A stretch of 64,000 nucleotides of DNA, taken from NCBI GenBank assembly GCA_949292945.1, contig CASFAX010000006.1, forward strand, positions 1 through 64,000, given 5' to 3'. The stretch is from an uncultured Bacillota bacterium (GTDB lineage Bacteria; Bacillota; Clostridia; Peptostreptococcales; Anaerovoracaceae). Position 1 is the stretch's first letter, and the number at the start of each line of letters is the position of its first letter. The position numbers were made by a program, and so were the translations under genes. The notes beneath the pieces were generated by a model that saw only the letters and a list, made by a program, of their open reading frames with translations, was not told where the DNA came from and ran no database searches. Of the stretch, positions 18,246-26,892 are shown piece after piece.

Positions 18246-18803
18246 ATGGTAAAGGATTTTATAAGAAAGCCTATAGCGGCTGCAATCAGGACGGAAAGGG
18301 ATTTCAGCACTGCGCTGAAGTCGGATGTCGACATCGTATTTCTTCTTCATTCCAACATCATGACTGTAAACCAGTCTGTTAAGGAAATTCACAGCTTTGG
18401 AAAGAAAGCGTTTATACACGTTGACTTTGCCGAAGGCATAGGCAAGGACAGAGCGGGACTTGAGTTTCTGGCAAAGCAGGGGGTAGACGGGGTTCTGACC
18501 ACCAGAACGGGAATAGTCAAAATGGCTAAGGATCTGAACATGATAACCGTGCAGAGATTTTTCCTGGTGGATTCCCATTCCCTGGGAACTTCTTTAGAAT
18601 CCATAAATATTTCCAGACCGGACATAATAGAGATCATGCCCGGTATAGTCACGAAGAAGATAAAGGAATTCGGCAAAAAGACGAATCTTCCAATAATAGC
18701 GGGGGGTCTCATTGAGACGGAAGAAGAGGTAAGAGCGGCTCTGGCTGCCGGAGCGGACATAGTTTCCACCGGAGAAGCCGGACTCTGGAACATAAAGCTT
18801 TAG
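18246..18803 (+). CDS. glpP: GlpP-family glycerol-3-phosphate-responsive antiterminator
   Basis: A 185-residue TIM-barrel-like protein matching GlpP: FIRKPIAAAIRTERDFSTAL, HVDFAEGIGKDRAGLEFLA, RFFLVDSHSLGTSLES, DIIEIMPGI and the phosphate-binding GGLIETEEEV. GlpP binds glycerol 3-phosphate and prevents termination in glpD/glpFK leaders. No glycerol genes are nearby, so its target must lie elsewhere. The ATG at 18246 is chosen over an in-frame GTG at 18096 because GGAGAAAGGGAG sits just upstream and family alignment begins here. Confidence 0.88.
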   Translation: MVKDFIRKPIAAAIRTERDFSTALKSDVDIVFLLHSNIMTVNQSVKEIHSFGKKAFIHVDFAEGIGKDRAGLEFLAKQGVDGVLTTRTGIVKMAKDLNMITVQRFFLVDSHSLGTSLESINISRPDIIEIMPGIVTKKIKEFGKKTNLPIIAGGLIETEEEVRAALAAGADIVSTGEAGLWNIKL

Positions 18804-18824
18804 ACCTTAAGGAAGGAGACAGCT

Positions 18825-20480
18825 ATGAAAATCGAGTTTTGCGGAGCTTCCACGGGAGTTACGGGATCGTGCCATCTTCTGACCAGCGGAGATCATAAGA
18901 TACTTTTGGACTGCGGTCAGTTTCAGGGAGGAAAGGCTCAGGAGGCCATGAATTACGAGCCGTTTCCTTTCGAACCATCGGAAATCGAATGCGTGGTCTT
19001 AAGCCATGCCCATATCGACCACTGCGGAAGGCTTCCCCTTCTCATGAAGAGAGGATTTCGCGGCAAAATATACTGCACAGACGCTACGGCGGATCTTCTG
19101 GACGTAATGCTCAAAGACAGCGGCTACATTCACGAAAAGGACGCCGAGTGGCAGAACAGAAAGGCCGAAAGGTCGGGAAGAAAGAAGGTGGAGCCTCTCT
19201 ACACCTACGAGGACTCCGTAAAGACTCTTGAGCTCGTTCAGCCTGTTCTTTACGACCAACTCATAAATCTTAACGACGACATGAGAATCGTCTTTAACGA
19301 CGCGGGACATATTCTGGGATCTGCCATCATAGAGCTCTGGGTAAAGGAGGGGGACGGAGAGTCGAAGATAGTATTTTCCGGAGACCTGGGCATGACGGAC
19401 AGACCTATACTTAGAGATCCGACGTATATAAAGAAAGCTGACTACGTCATAATGGAAACCACATACGGAGACAGGGTTCATCCGGCTAACTCCACCAGCA
19501 TAGAGCAGCTTCTGGACATAGTCCTTAAGACCATAAAGCGGGGAGGAACCGTCGTGATTCCGTCCTTTGCCGTAGGAAGAACGCAGGAGCTCATATTCGA
19601 GTTCAACAAGTTCTATGACGAGCATTCGGAGTACAGGAAAGACCTTGACAAGGTAATGGTGTACGTGGACAGCCCTATGGCGACTACCGCTACGGAAGTG
19701 TTCAGGAAGAACGCCCAGGTCTTTGATGAGGAGACGAAGGAGTACATCCTTAAAGGGGATAATCCTCTGGACTTTAAAAATCTCAGGTTCACCAGAAGCA
19801 CCGCAGAGTCTCAGGCTCTAAATATGAACAAGGAGCCTAAGGTTATAATTTCAGCCAGCGGCATGTGCGAAGCCGGCAGAATAAGACATCATCTGAAGCA
19901 CAATCTCTGGGACAGCAGAAACAGCGTGATATTCGTAGGATATCAGGCAGAAGGAACCCTCGGAAGAGCCCTCATAAACGGAGCAAAGGAGATTACACTC
20001 TTTGGCGAGGAGATTCAGGTTAACGCCGAGATATATAACCTGGAGGGATTTTCGGGTCACGCGGACAGAAACGCGCTCTTTGCCTGGGCAGCAGCTTTCA
20101 GGCAGAAGCCGAAGCAGATTTTCCTCGTTCACGGCGAGCACGACGCAAAGGTTTCCTTTGCTAAGCTTCTGGAGGAAAAGCTCGGATACGATCCTGTAGT
20201 CGTCACCGGAAACTCCGAGTTTGAATTAGATCTTAATACGGCTGAGATTCTCAATATGGAAAGCGCTGAAAAGCGGGAGGCCGAGTACGAGGAGATACAG
20301 GAAGTGAGAAACAAGATTTCGGATATTCACGAAGAGATAGAGCACATCCTTTACAATGCGGATCTGGCCATGGGAAGCAACATCTCAGAGGACAAGATGA
20401 TAAAGATAAACAACATCGTTCAGGAGCTCGCCAAGGCTACTGTAAACCTTGGCTCTGCAGTTACGGAGGAGGACAGATAA
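18825..20480 (+). CDS. metallo-beta-lactamase/beta-CASP RNA-processing nuclease family
   Basis: A 551-residue protein with the metallo-beta-lactamase core (Zn motif HAHIDHCG at 61-68; NDAGHILGSAIIEL; SGDLG), a beta-CASP insert, and the RMMBL segment GFSGHADRNALFAW plus FLVHGE. It resembles the bacterial CPSF73-like exonuclease family without KH domains. The last 90 or so residues are a charged helical extension. Such enzymes cut or trim RNA; the substrate here is unknown. A good AAGGAGG site precedes the ATG and udk follows after one base. Confidence 0.88.
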   Translation: MKIEFCGASTGVTGSCHLLTSGDHKILLDCGQFQGGKAQEAMNYEPFPFEPSEIECVVLSHAHIDHCGRLPLLMKRGFRGKIYCTDATADLLDVMLKDSGYIHEKDAEWQNRKAERSGRKKVEPLYTYEDSVKTLELVQPVLYDQLINLNDDMRIVFNDAGHILGSAIIELWVKEGDGESKIVFSGDLGMTDRPILRDPTYIKKADYVIMETTYGDRVHPANSTSIEQLLDIVLKTIKRGGTVVIPSFAVGRTQELIFEFNKFYDEHSEYRKDLDKVMVYVDSPMATTATEVFRKNAQVFDEETKEYILKGDNPLDFKNLRFTRSTAESQALNMNKEPKVIISASGMCEAGRIRHHLKHNLWDSRNSVIFVGYQAEGTLGRALINGAKEITLFGEEIQVNAEIYNLEGFSGHADRNALFAWAAAFRQKPKQIFLVHGEHDAKVSFAKLLEEKLGYDPVVVTGNSEFELDLNTAEILNMESAEKREAEYEEIQEVRNKISDIHEEIEHILYNADLAMGSNISEDKMIKINNIVQELAKATVNLGSAVTEEDR

Positions 20481-20481
20481 C

Positions 20482-21102
20482 ATGGAATATCCTATTGTAA
20501 TCGGAATTGCAGGAGGTACAGGCTCGGGAAAGAGCACCATAATAAGAAAGATAAAGGAAGAGTTTAACGACGCAGTGACCGTTTTGAGCCACGATTACTA
20601 CTACAAGGCTCACGATGATCTGACTTACGAGGAGAGAACGAAGCTGAACTACGATCATCCCGACGCTTTCGACACGGATCTTATGGTGGAGCACATAAAG
20701 GCTCTGAAGCGGGGAGAATTCGTCGAAAGACCTTCTTACGACTTTTCGGCTCATAACAGGAGAAAGGAGACCGTTACCGTCGTTCCGTCGAAAGTGATAA
20801 TCGTAGAAGGCATACTCATATTTGAGAACCGTCAGCTTCTCGACATGTTCGATATAAAGGTGTTCGTGGATACAGACGCAGACGTCAGGATAATAAGGAG
20901 AATTTTAAGGGACGTTAAGGAAAGGGGAAGAACCCTGGAATCCGTCATAAATCAGTATCTTACTACGGTAAAGCTCATGCACGAGCAGTTCGTGGAACCG
21001 AGCAAGAAGAATGCGGACATCATAATCCCCGAGGGAGGATATAACACCGTAGCCATAGAGATGCTGAATCAGAGGATAAGGGCGCTTCTGGGAAGCGAGT
21101 AG
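20482..21102 (+). CDS. udk: uridine kinase
   Basis: A 206-residue cytosolic kinase of the pyrimidine salvage pathway phosphorylating uridine/cytidine. P-loop GGTGSGKST (11-19), SHDYYYKAHDDL, the substrate region DHPDAFDTDLM, RPSYDFSAHNR and VEGILIFEN match Udk closely. ATG 20482 follows the nuclease stop by one base, with GGAGGAGG upstream; an in-frame codon further upstream lies inside the nuclease gene and is unlikely. Confidence 0.95.
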   Translation: MEYPIVIGIAGGTGSGKSTIIRKIKEEFNDAVTVLSHDYYYKAHDDLTYEERTKLNYDHPDAFDTDLMVEHIKALKRGEFVERPSYDFSAHNRRKETVTVVPSKVIIVEGILIFENRQLLDMFDIKVFVDTDADVRIIRRILRDVKERGRTLESVINQYLTTVKLMHEQFVEPSKKNADIIIPEGGYNTVAIEMLNQRIRALLGSE

Positions 21103-21126
21103 ATGAGTTAAGGAGGTTTAAAGAAA

Positions 21127-22173
21127 ATGCAGGATTTCGGATTGGACTTCAGACTGGCACTTTTAGGCTTCGGCAACGCCGGGCAGGCTTTTGCCGCCCT
21201 TCTGGAGGAGAAGAGAGATGAGATAAGAGCAACGTACGGAAGGAACGTCATAATAACGGCTATAGTTACAGGCTCCAGGGGAAGCATAGTAAATCCCGAT
21301 GGGATAGATACGGCTGAAGCCAGGAGAATGCTTAAGGAGGACGGTGTTTTCAGTCCCGACTTTCCGGGATACTGTGAAAAGACGGCTTTTGACGTTATTT
21401 CGTCGCCGTGCTGCGATGCCGTTTTGGAGCTGACGCCTCTTAACATAATGACCGGCCAACCTGCCATAAACCACATACTTGAAGCCTTTGCGGCGGGAAA
21501 GCACGTGGTTTCAGCGAATAAGGGACCCGTTGCGTGGGCCTACAGAAAGCTTAAGGACATTGCTGATAAAAAAGGACTGAAGTTTCACTACGAAACTACG
21601 GTTATGGACGGAACTCCGATTTTCAACCTGGCCGAAAAGACCCTGAACATGTGCAAAGTTACGGAAATATCCGGAATATTAAACAGCACTACCAACTATA
21701 TTCTCGACGAGATGGCCGACGGCGTGCCTTACGATACCATCATAGAAAACGGCAGAAAGAGAGGCTTCATAGAGGCTGATTCTGCCATGGATATAGAAGG
21801 ATACGATGCGGCGGCAAAGCTTACGGCTCTGCTGAACGTTCTGGCAGGCGCAGACATCACTCCAGACGACGTTGACAGGACGGGGATAGAAAACATCACC
21901 GCAGAGGACGTAAAGGATGCGGAAAGCAGGGGAATGGTCATAAGGCTCGTTTGCAGGGGAAAGGTATCTCCTGACGGCGAAGTGACGGCAGAGGTTGCTC
22001 CCGAGGAAGTTCCGGCAGGAAGCATGCTGGCATGCGTAAAGGGAACCACCTCCATCCTGTCCATTACTACAGACCTTATGGGAACCATATCCATAGTGGA
22101 GCACGACCCGGAAATAGAGCAGACAGCCTATGGAATATTTTCTGATGTTTTGAGGCTTCTGCAGGAAGTGTAA
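21127..22173 (+). CDS. hom: homoserine dehydrogenase (short form)
   Basis: A 348-residue enzyme reducing aspartate semialdehyde to homoserine for threonine/methionine synthesis. The NAD(P)-binding segment is LLGFGNAGQAF (about 11-21); catalytic-domain hallmarks are VSANKGPVAWAY, GTPIFNLAEKTL, ISGILNSTTNYIL and DIEGYDAAAKLTALLNVL. It lacks the C-terminal ACT domain of longer forms, so feedback control by threonine through ACT is not expected. AAGGAGG precedes the ATG. A TetR gene starts 9 bases after the stop. Confidence 0.9.
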   Translation: MQDFGLDFRLALLGFGNAGQAFAALLEEKRDEIRATYGRNVIITAIVTGSRGSIVNPDGIDTAEARRMLKEDGVFSPDFPGYCEKTAFDVISSPCCDAVLELTPLNIMTGQPAINHILEAFAAGKHVVSANKGPVAWAYRKLKDIADKKGLKFHYETTVMDGTPIFNLAEKTLNMCKVTEISGILNSTTNYILDEMADGVPYDTIIENGRKRGFIEADSAMDIEGYDAAAKLTALLNVLAGADITPDDVDRTGIENITAEDVKDAESRGMVIRLVCRGKVSPDGEVTAEVAPEEVPAGSMLACVKGTTSILSITTDLMGTISIVEHDPEIEQTAYGIFSDVLRLLQEV

Positions 22174-22182
22174 GGCTGTCTT

Positions 22183-22743
22183 ATGTCCCAGATAACGAAA
22201 AAAGCCATAGCTGAAGCCTTTGTCAGAATCATGGAAAGCAAACCCATGGGTAAGATAACCATAGGCGACATCGCAGAAGAATGCGGAATAAGCCGCATGA
22301 CTTTCTACTATCACTTTCAGGACATATACGACCTCATAGAGTGGATATGCCGGGAGGACGTGAAGAGGGTATACGGCGACAGATCCAGGTATGACTCGTG
22401 GCAGGCCGGATTTCTGAGCCTGTGCCGCATCATATACGATAACAGAAAGTTCGTCAGAAACGTCTACGATTCCTTTCACAGGGAGTACCTGGAAAAGTAC
22501 ATATTCGAAATAGTATATGAGCTTGTTCTAGACAGGGTGAATCAGCTGTCTGAGGGCATCGATATTTCCGGCGAGAACCGTCATTACGTAGCCAGATTCT
22601 ACATGTACGCCATAGTAGGGGTGACCGTAGACTGGATGAGGGACGGGTTCAGGGAAAGCCCCGAAGAAGTCAGCGGAAGGCTGGCGGCCATGATAGAGGG
22701 ACAGGTTCTGGAATCCGTGAAAAATATGGAAAGTTATAAATAA
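22183..22743 (+). CDS. TetR/AcrR-family regulator
   Basis: A 186-residue protein with a clear N-terminal HTH (KITIGDIAEECGISRMTFYYHFQDIYDLIEW, about 23-53) and a C-terminal ligand/dimer domain of the DhaS-like type. It is probably cotranscribed with hom, and its likely target is the radical SAM gene downstream, whose leader carries the inverted repeat GTGATAAA-AAC-TTTATCAC (22771-22789). Ligand unknown. Confidence 0.85.
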   Translation: MSQITKKAIAEAFVRIMESKPMGKITIGDIAEECGISRMTFYYHFQDIYDLIEWICREDVKRVYGDRSRYDSWQAGFLSLCRIIYDNRKFVRNVYDSFHREYLEKYIFEIVYELVLDRVNQLSEGIDISGENRHYVARFYMYAIVGVTVDWMRDGFRESPEEVSGRLAAMIEGQVLESVKNMESYK

Positions 22744-22757
22744 TGAAATTCTTTTAT

Positions 22758-22802
22758 CAAAACCTTTGCTGTGATAAAAACTTTATCACGGCGGAGGTTT
22801 TG
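22758..22802 (+). promoter_or_regulatory. compound inverted repeat between TetR and radical SAM genes
   Basis: Inner perfect repeat GTGATAAA (22771-22778) / TTTATCAC (22782-22789) and outer repeat CAAAACCT (22758-22765) / AGGTTTTG (22795-22802). It can fold as a terminator-like hairpin for the upstream gene or serve as a TetR operator; the symmetric AT-rich inner part suits an operator. Confidence 0.45.
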
Positions 22803-22858
22803 TTTATTGAAGCGTTTATTTTCCGGTGATAGGATGACTGTAAAAGGAGGCGGATATT

Positions 22859-24232
22859 ATGGATATATCTATGCAGATGAAAAAGGCAGCCCTTCGCACG
22901 GCGATGGGATATATAGAAAAGGATCCTGAAAAGAACCTGCTGAAGCTGATGGACTGGGTGGACGCCCTGGCAGGAGACGGCCCAAGAAGCTTTCCTTCCC
23001 AGAGAGCCATGGTGAGAAAGGTTCTGGAGGACAAAGACAGCAGCATGTACAGGCTCATCATGAACATTTTCCACGACGTGGACAACGACGTGATAAAGAA
23101 GGTGTTCGAGAACTTCTTTCTCAACGCAAGCCTGGTAGGATGGCAGAGACAGGAAGAGTACAGGGAGAAGTACGGATGCAACATTCCGTGGGCCATACTT
23201 CTGGATCCGACTTCGGCGTGCAACCTGAAATGTACTGGATGCTGGGCTGCGGAGTACGGCAACAAGCTTAACCTTACATACGACGAGTTAAGCGACATAA
23301 TAAGCCAGGCAAAGGAGATGGGAACGTACATGTTCCTGTTCTCAGGTGGCGAGCCCCTCGTCAGGAAGAACGACATCATCAGACTCTGCAAGGAGCACAA
23401 CGACTGTCAGTTCCTTGCCTTCACCAACGCGACCCTTATAGACGACAGGTTTGCGGAGGATATGCTGGAGGTTAAGAACTTCATTCCGGCCATAAGCGTT
23501 GAAGGCTTTGAGGAAGCCACCGACTTCAGAAGGGGACACGGAACGTACCAGGCAGTCATGAAAGCCATGAAGATTCTCAAGGAGCACAGGCTTCCGTTCG
23601 GCGTTTCGTGCTGCTACACGTCCAAGAACATAGATTCCATAAGCTCTGAGGAGTTTATAGACCATCTGGTGGACTGCGGAGCAAAGTTCGCATGGTTCTT
23701 CCACTACATGCCAGTTGGAAACGAAGCGGCCGTAGAGCTTCTGCCAAATCCTGAGCAGAGGAAGAAGATGTACGAGAAAGTCAGGGAGTACAGGCAGACA
23801 AAGCCTATATTTACCATAGATTTTCAGAACGACGGCGAATTCGTTCACGGCTGTATCGCAGGAGGAAGGAACTACCTTCACATAAACGCAAACGGAGACA
23901 TAGAGCCGTGCGCTTTCATTCACTACTCCGATTCCAACATCAGGGGAAAGAGCCTGCTGGAGGCTTACCAGTCGCCGCTTTTCATGGCATATCACGACAA
24001 TCAGCCTTTTAACTGCAACCATCTGAGACCTTGTCCGATGCTGGAAAACCCGGAAATGCTTCAGATGATGGTGGAAAAGTCCGGCGCTCATTCGACGGAT
24101 ATGCAGTCCCCTGAGAGCGCGGAACACCTGTGCGGAAAGTGCGAGGAGTACGCCGCAAACTGGGCTCCCGAGGCGGACAGGCTTTGGGAAAAGAGACAGG
24201 AAGAAAAGAAAGCGAAGATGGAAAATAAATAA
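22859..24232 (+). CDS. radical SAM protein with C-terminal cysteine cluster
   Basis: A 457-residue protein. The radical SAM cluster ligands are Cys121, Cys125 and Cys128 in CNLKCTGCW, followed by the SAM-binding FSGGEPLVR. The C-terminal part has a SPASM-like run of cysteines (HGCIAGGRNYLHINANGDIEPCAF, CNHLRPCPM, HLCGKCEEY), suggesting auxiliary Fe-S clusters. An N-terminal region of about 100 residues is helical. Neighbours offer no precursor peptide or obvious substrate; only the TetR regulator upstream. I cannot name the reaction. A terminator follows. Confidence 0.8.
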   Translation: MDISMQMKKAALRTAMGYIEKDPEKNLLKLMDWVDALAGDGPRSFPSQRAMVRKVLEDKDSSMYRLIMNIFHDVDNDVIKKVFENFFLNASLVGWQRQEEYREKYGCNIPWAILLDPTSACNLKCTGCWAAEYGNKLNLTYDELSDIISQAKEMGTYMFLFSGGEPLVRKNDIIRLCKEHNDCQFLAFTNATLIDDRFAEDMLEVKNFIPAISVEGFEEATDFRRGHGTYQAVMKAMKILKEHRLPFGVSCCYTSKNIDSISSEEFIDHLVDCGAKFAWFFHYMPVGNEAAVELLPNPEQRKKMYEKVREYRQTKPIFTIDFQNDGEFVHGCIAGGRNYLHINANGDIEPCAFIHYSDSNIRGKSLLEAYQSPLFMAYHDNQPFNCNHLRPCPMLENPEMLQMMVEKSGAHSTDMQSPESAEHLCGKCEEYAANWAPEADRLWEKRQEEKKAKMENK

Positions 24233-24278
24233 CGCCATTCGATTCTACGCACATAGATTAAAGTTCATACTTTTTTTG

Positions 24279-24324
24279 AAAGCTTCTCCGAAACGGAAAT
24301 TACCGCTTCGGTGAGGCTTTTTTT
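24279..24324 (+). terminator. strong intrinsic terminator
   Basis: Stem of 13 pairs out of 14 (24279-24292 with 24307-24320, AAAGCTTCTCCGAA / TTCGGTGAGGCTTT) followed by seven Ts. Confidence 0.88.
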
Positions 24325-24466
24325 GTCAAAAAAACCGGCGTGAGGTCTGTAAAGCACTCTGAGAAAAAATTTTGGTTTTTGCCTTTGAGCCGAGTCGTTT
24401 ATGCCGAAAATCGGTAGGCAAAATCGGCCTGAAACGAGAAATTTGCCGAAATTTCTGTAAAACATA

Positions 24467-24495
24467 TTGACAAGGCCAGGGGGCTGTAGTAAATA
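24467..24495 (+). promoter_or_regulatory. candidate promoter of the Tad-like locus
   Basis: TTGACA (24467-24472), 17 bases, TAAATA (24490-24495). If used, transcription starts near 24502, downstream of the first possible ATG, which would make the TTG at 24543 (behind GAGGAGG) the real start of the first gene. Confidence 0.45.
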
Positions 24496-24953
24496 TGAGT
24501 GACAACGAAACAGCTTTAAAACAGGGAGAGGAGGAAAAGGATTTGAGCAGAGAATGGCAGCAGACTAGATTTAAAAAATACGTACTGCCAGACGCGGTGT
24601 ACTACCAGAGCCTCTGGGCAGTGCGGGATCTGGAGAGGATGGAGGAACGCATCAGAGAGCTTTCCGATAACAGGGACGCCATGGAAAGAAGCGGCAGCCT
24701 TGTGAGAGAAGGCGGGACGGCGTATTCGGCGGGCAGCAGGCCGACGGAGAATTCAGCCATGGAAAGAGCCATGCTGGAGGAGAGAGTGAGAGGCATCAGA
24801 AAAGCCATAGAGGGTATTCCCGAAGGATACAAGTCGTACGTTCTGAGCAACGTGATACTTAAAAATTCCGGAAAGACATTCCCCAACAAAGTCTGGAGAA
24901 TCTGGAAACAGAGGTTTCTATACGACGTGGCGGTGAACCTGTCGATACTGTAA
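24495..24953 (+). CDS. hypothetical helical protein, first gene of the Tad-like locus
   Basis: Not recognised. Up to 152 residues, mostly charged helix (MEERIRELSDNRDAMER..., ERAMLEERVRGIRKAIEG) with a basic aromatic C-terminus (KVWRIWKQRFLYDV). No signal peptide or membrane segment. The start is uncertain: ATG 24495 has no good site and may lie before the transcript start, whereas TTG 24543 has GAGGAGG 8 bases upstream and would give 136 residues. It is followed after 9 bases by a membrane-anchored protein, so it probably belongs to the pilus operon; a regulatory or coupling role is only a guess. Confidence 0.6.
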   Translation: MSDNETALKQGEEEKDLSREWQQTRFKKYVLPDAVYYQSLWAVRDLERMEERIRELSDNRDAMERSGSLVREGGTAYSAGSRPTENSAMERAMLEERVRGIRKAIEGIPEGYKSYVLSNVILKNSGKTFPNKVWRIWKQRFLYDVAVNLSIL

Positions 24954-24962
24954 GGAGCGATT

Positions 24963-25544
24963 ATGAATCCAAAACTTAGGAAAAGAGCCGTCATAGGAGC
25001 TGTATCGGGGCTTGCGGCAGCGGTGGCAGCAGGGCTTATCGTAAACTTCACAGGCCTGAGAGACGCAGAGCTTCACAGCGGGGAGGAAGAGGAAACGTTT
25101 ATGGAAGAAGATATAAATGATTATCCGGATTTGTCAGCAGATCCTGGGGACGAAATAATTGGCATATGCACATCTTTTGCCGAGGACGTATGCGAGAGAA
25201 GCCACATGACCAGCGACGGCAGGGAAGGATACGAACACCTTACAGCTGAGTACAGAAAAACCCTTGAGGGTACGGGAGATCCGGAAAAGACTGTAAGCCA
25301 TTACAGGGAAAACGAAATAGTCCAGAATCTCATAGAAGTGGAAAACGCCGAGACCATATCCTCTTCCGAAAACAGCGCCCAGGCGGCGGTTTCATGCAGG
25401 TGCAGATATGCGGAAGCCGCAGACGGGTTTGCGGATTTAAACGGAGTGGGAGAAGGAGAGGAGTTTACCCTTCTTATGTTCATGGATCTGGAAAGGGAAG
25501 ACGGAGAGTGGAAAATATCGGGGTGCAATGTGATTCAGTGCTAG
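24963..25544 (+). CDS. hypothetical membrane-anchored extracytoplasmic protein
   Basis: A 193-residue protein with a basic start and one hydrophobic helix (about 8-27, AVIGAVSGLAAAVAAGLIV), then an acidic linker and a C-terminal domain whose pattern (long helices, then strands ending EWKISGCNVIQC) suggests an NTF2-like alpha+beta fold. No lipobox is seen. Placed in the Tad-like operon; possibly an accessory or assembly factor on the outer face of the membrane. Function unknown. Confidence 0.6.
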   Translation: MNPKLRKRAVIGAVSGLAAAVAAGLIVNFTGLRDAELHSGEEEETFMEEDINDYPDLSADPGDEIIGICTSFAEDVCERSHMTSDGREGYEHLTAEYRKTLEGTGDPEKTVSHYRENEIVQNLIEVENAETISSSENSAQAAVSCRCRYAEAADGFADLNGVGEGEEFTLLMFMDLEREDGEWKISGCNVIQC

Positions 25545-25566
25545 GAAGAAGGACGGGGGTGAGAGA

Positions 25567-26340
25567 ATGCGTACTTGCAGAGGAACAATAACGGTATTTC
25601 TCCTCGCGGCGATAATAATGGTGATAATGCTCATAGGAAATACGGGAAGAGCTTACGCCATAAGCCATCTTACAGATTTTGACCACGGCAGCGCGGGAGA
25701 AACCATAGCAGGCGGAGGAGATATCGTAAAGGAAATAGGAGATATGGCAGGCATAGAGGGCGGAGACGACAAAGGCGGAAAAGGAAATTATACGGAGTAC
25801 GGCGAAGAAGGCAGATACGATGCGGTTCCTGTGGGCGGAAAGACACCTGAAAAGCCCGGGGACGCAGGCAAAGGCGGAACGGTGGACAAAGGCGGAAAAC
25901 CGGCAGGCGGGAATAAAAGTGCAGAAGAAGATGATGCCATACCACTTAGTGTAAAGGGACGCATAGAGCACACTCCGGACTGGGACAGAAACAGGGGAAA
26001 GTACAATTCCTATGCAGCTGAACGGGGACTTGACTTCAGGGGAGATGAAGTATTCTGGCCGGGAGAGGTACTGGTTCTGACAGCTGAGACGGAAGGTCCG
26101 GATGGAGCTGTAATCATTGCCGAGTTTGCAGGAACCGGTTACAGAAAGACCCTTTCTGGAAGCGGAAGCGTAAAAAAGGCGGAGGTAGCCATGAGGGATA
26201 TACCGGGAGCTATGGACGCTGACAGCATCACCGTAATATTTAAGGCAGAAGCGGCAGGGGAAACTTCCGAGTATGAGGAAACCATAGCAGTCGACGACAG
26301 CGTGGACTACTGGATGCTGCACAGAAAGGAGGCGCCGTAA
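25567..26340 (+). CDS. secreted low-complexity protein, unknown function
   Basis: A 257-residue protein with an N-terminal signal/anchor helix (TVFLLAAIIMVIMLIGNTGRAYA, about 8-30). Residues 55-125 are a Gly/Lys/Pro-rich low-complexity stretch (GGDDKGGKGNYTEYG, GKGGTVDKGGKPAGG), and the C-terminal 120 residues look like a beta-sandwich domain (GEVLVLTAETEGPDGAVIIAEFAGT...). GGGGGTGAGAG lies before the ATG. Its place among Tad genes suggests a surface or pilus-associated role. Confidence 0.6.
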   Translation: MRTCRGTITVFLLAAIIMVIMLIGNTGRAYAISHLTDFDHGSAGETIAGGGDIVKEIGDMAGIEGGDDKGGKGNYTEYGEEGRYDAVPVGGKTPEKPGDAGKGGTVDKGGKPAGGNKSAEEDDAIPLSVKGRIEHTPDWDRNRGKYNSYAAERGLDFRGDEVFWPGEVLVLTAETEGPDGAVIIAEFAGTGYRKTLSGSGSVKKAEVAMRDIPGAMDADSITVIFKAEAAGETSEYEETIAVDDSVDYWMLHRKEAP

Positions 26341-26343
26341 TCC

Positions 26344-26892
26344 TTGGCAAAGAGGCGAAAGATAATAGGTATTGCCGTGATACTGCTTGCCGCAGCCCTT
26401 ATAGTCAGCTGGGAGCGCTGGGGAAAGGATGCTCTCATGTACGAAGAAGCGCCGGTTTTAAAGGAAGACGCCGAGGCGGGAACCGTAATAGACGAATCTA
26501 TGATAACCTACGAGCGGTTTGAGCGGGGAAGTCTCGATTTTATAGGTAAGGACGAAGCGGGAAATCTTACGGGAATGGAGACGGCGCACTTTGTCCACGG
26601 AGGAACGCCTCTGTTCAGCGAGTATTTCAGAGAGCCTCTTTTAAGCGGAAATCTTGAGAAAGGGAGATTTCAGATGAACCTGGCCTCAGACTGGATTGAA
26701 AGCGTACCGGCGGGACTTAAAAGAGGGAGCAGGGCGCTTATCTACTCGGGAGACGCTCTGGTGACATCGGTATATGTAGCGGCAGAATACGAGGAGAGCA
26801 GAGGCGCTGATGTGATAGCGGACGGCAGGCAGATAGAGGCTATAGGTAAAGCAGTAGCCGGAGGCGGAAAGTTGATTCTGGTGAAGGGATGA
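26344..26892 (+). CDS. SAF-domain protein, CpaB/RcpC-like
   Basis: A 182-residue protein with an N-terminal helix (about 6-22) and an SAF-like domain (PVLKEDAEAGTVIDESMITYERFERG... AHFVHGGTPLFSEYF) followed by a second beta domain. This matches CpaB/RcpC, periplasmic/exported assembly proteins of Tad pili. The likely start is TTG 26344, just after the previous stop, with AGGAGG 11 bases upstream. Overlaps the next gene by four bases. Confidence 0.65.
   Translation: MAKRRKIIGIAVILLAAALIVSWERWGKDALMYEEAPVLKEDAEAGTVIDESMITYERFERGSLDFIGKDEAGNLTGMETAHFVHGGTPLFSEYFREPLLSGNLEKGRFQMNLASDWIESVPAGLKRGSRALIYSGDALVTSVYVAAEYEESRGADVIADGRQIEAIGKAVAGGGKLILVKG

Noticed and set aside
23342..24238. Long minus-strand frame opposite the radical SAM gene
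   Set aside because: Mirror of a strongly supported coding sequence with Cys motifs; no start signal or family match.
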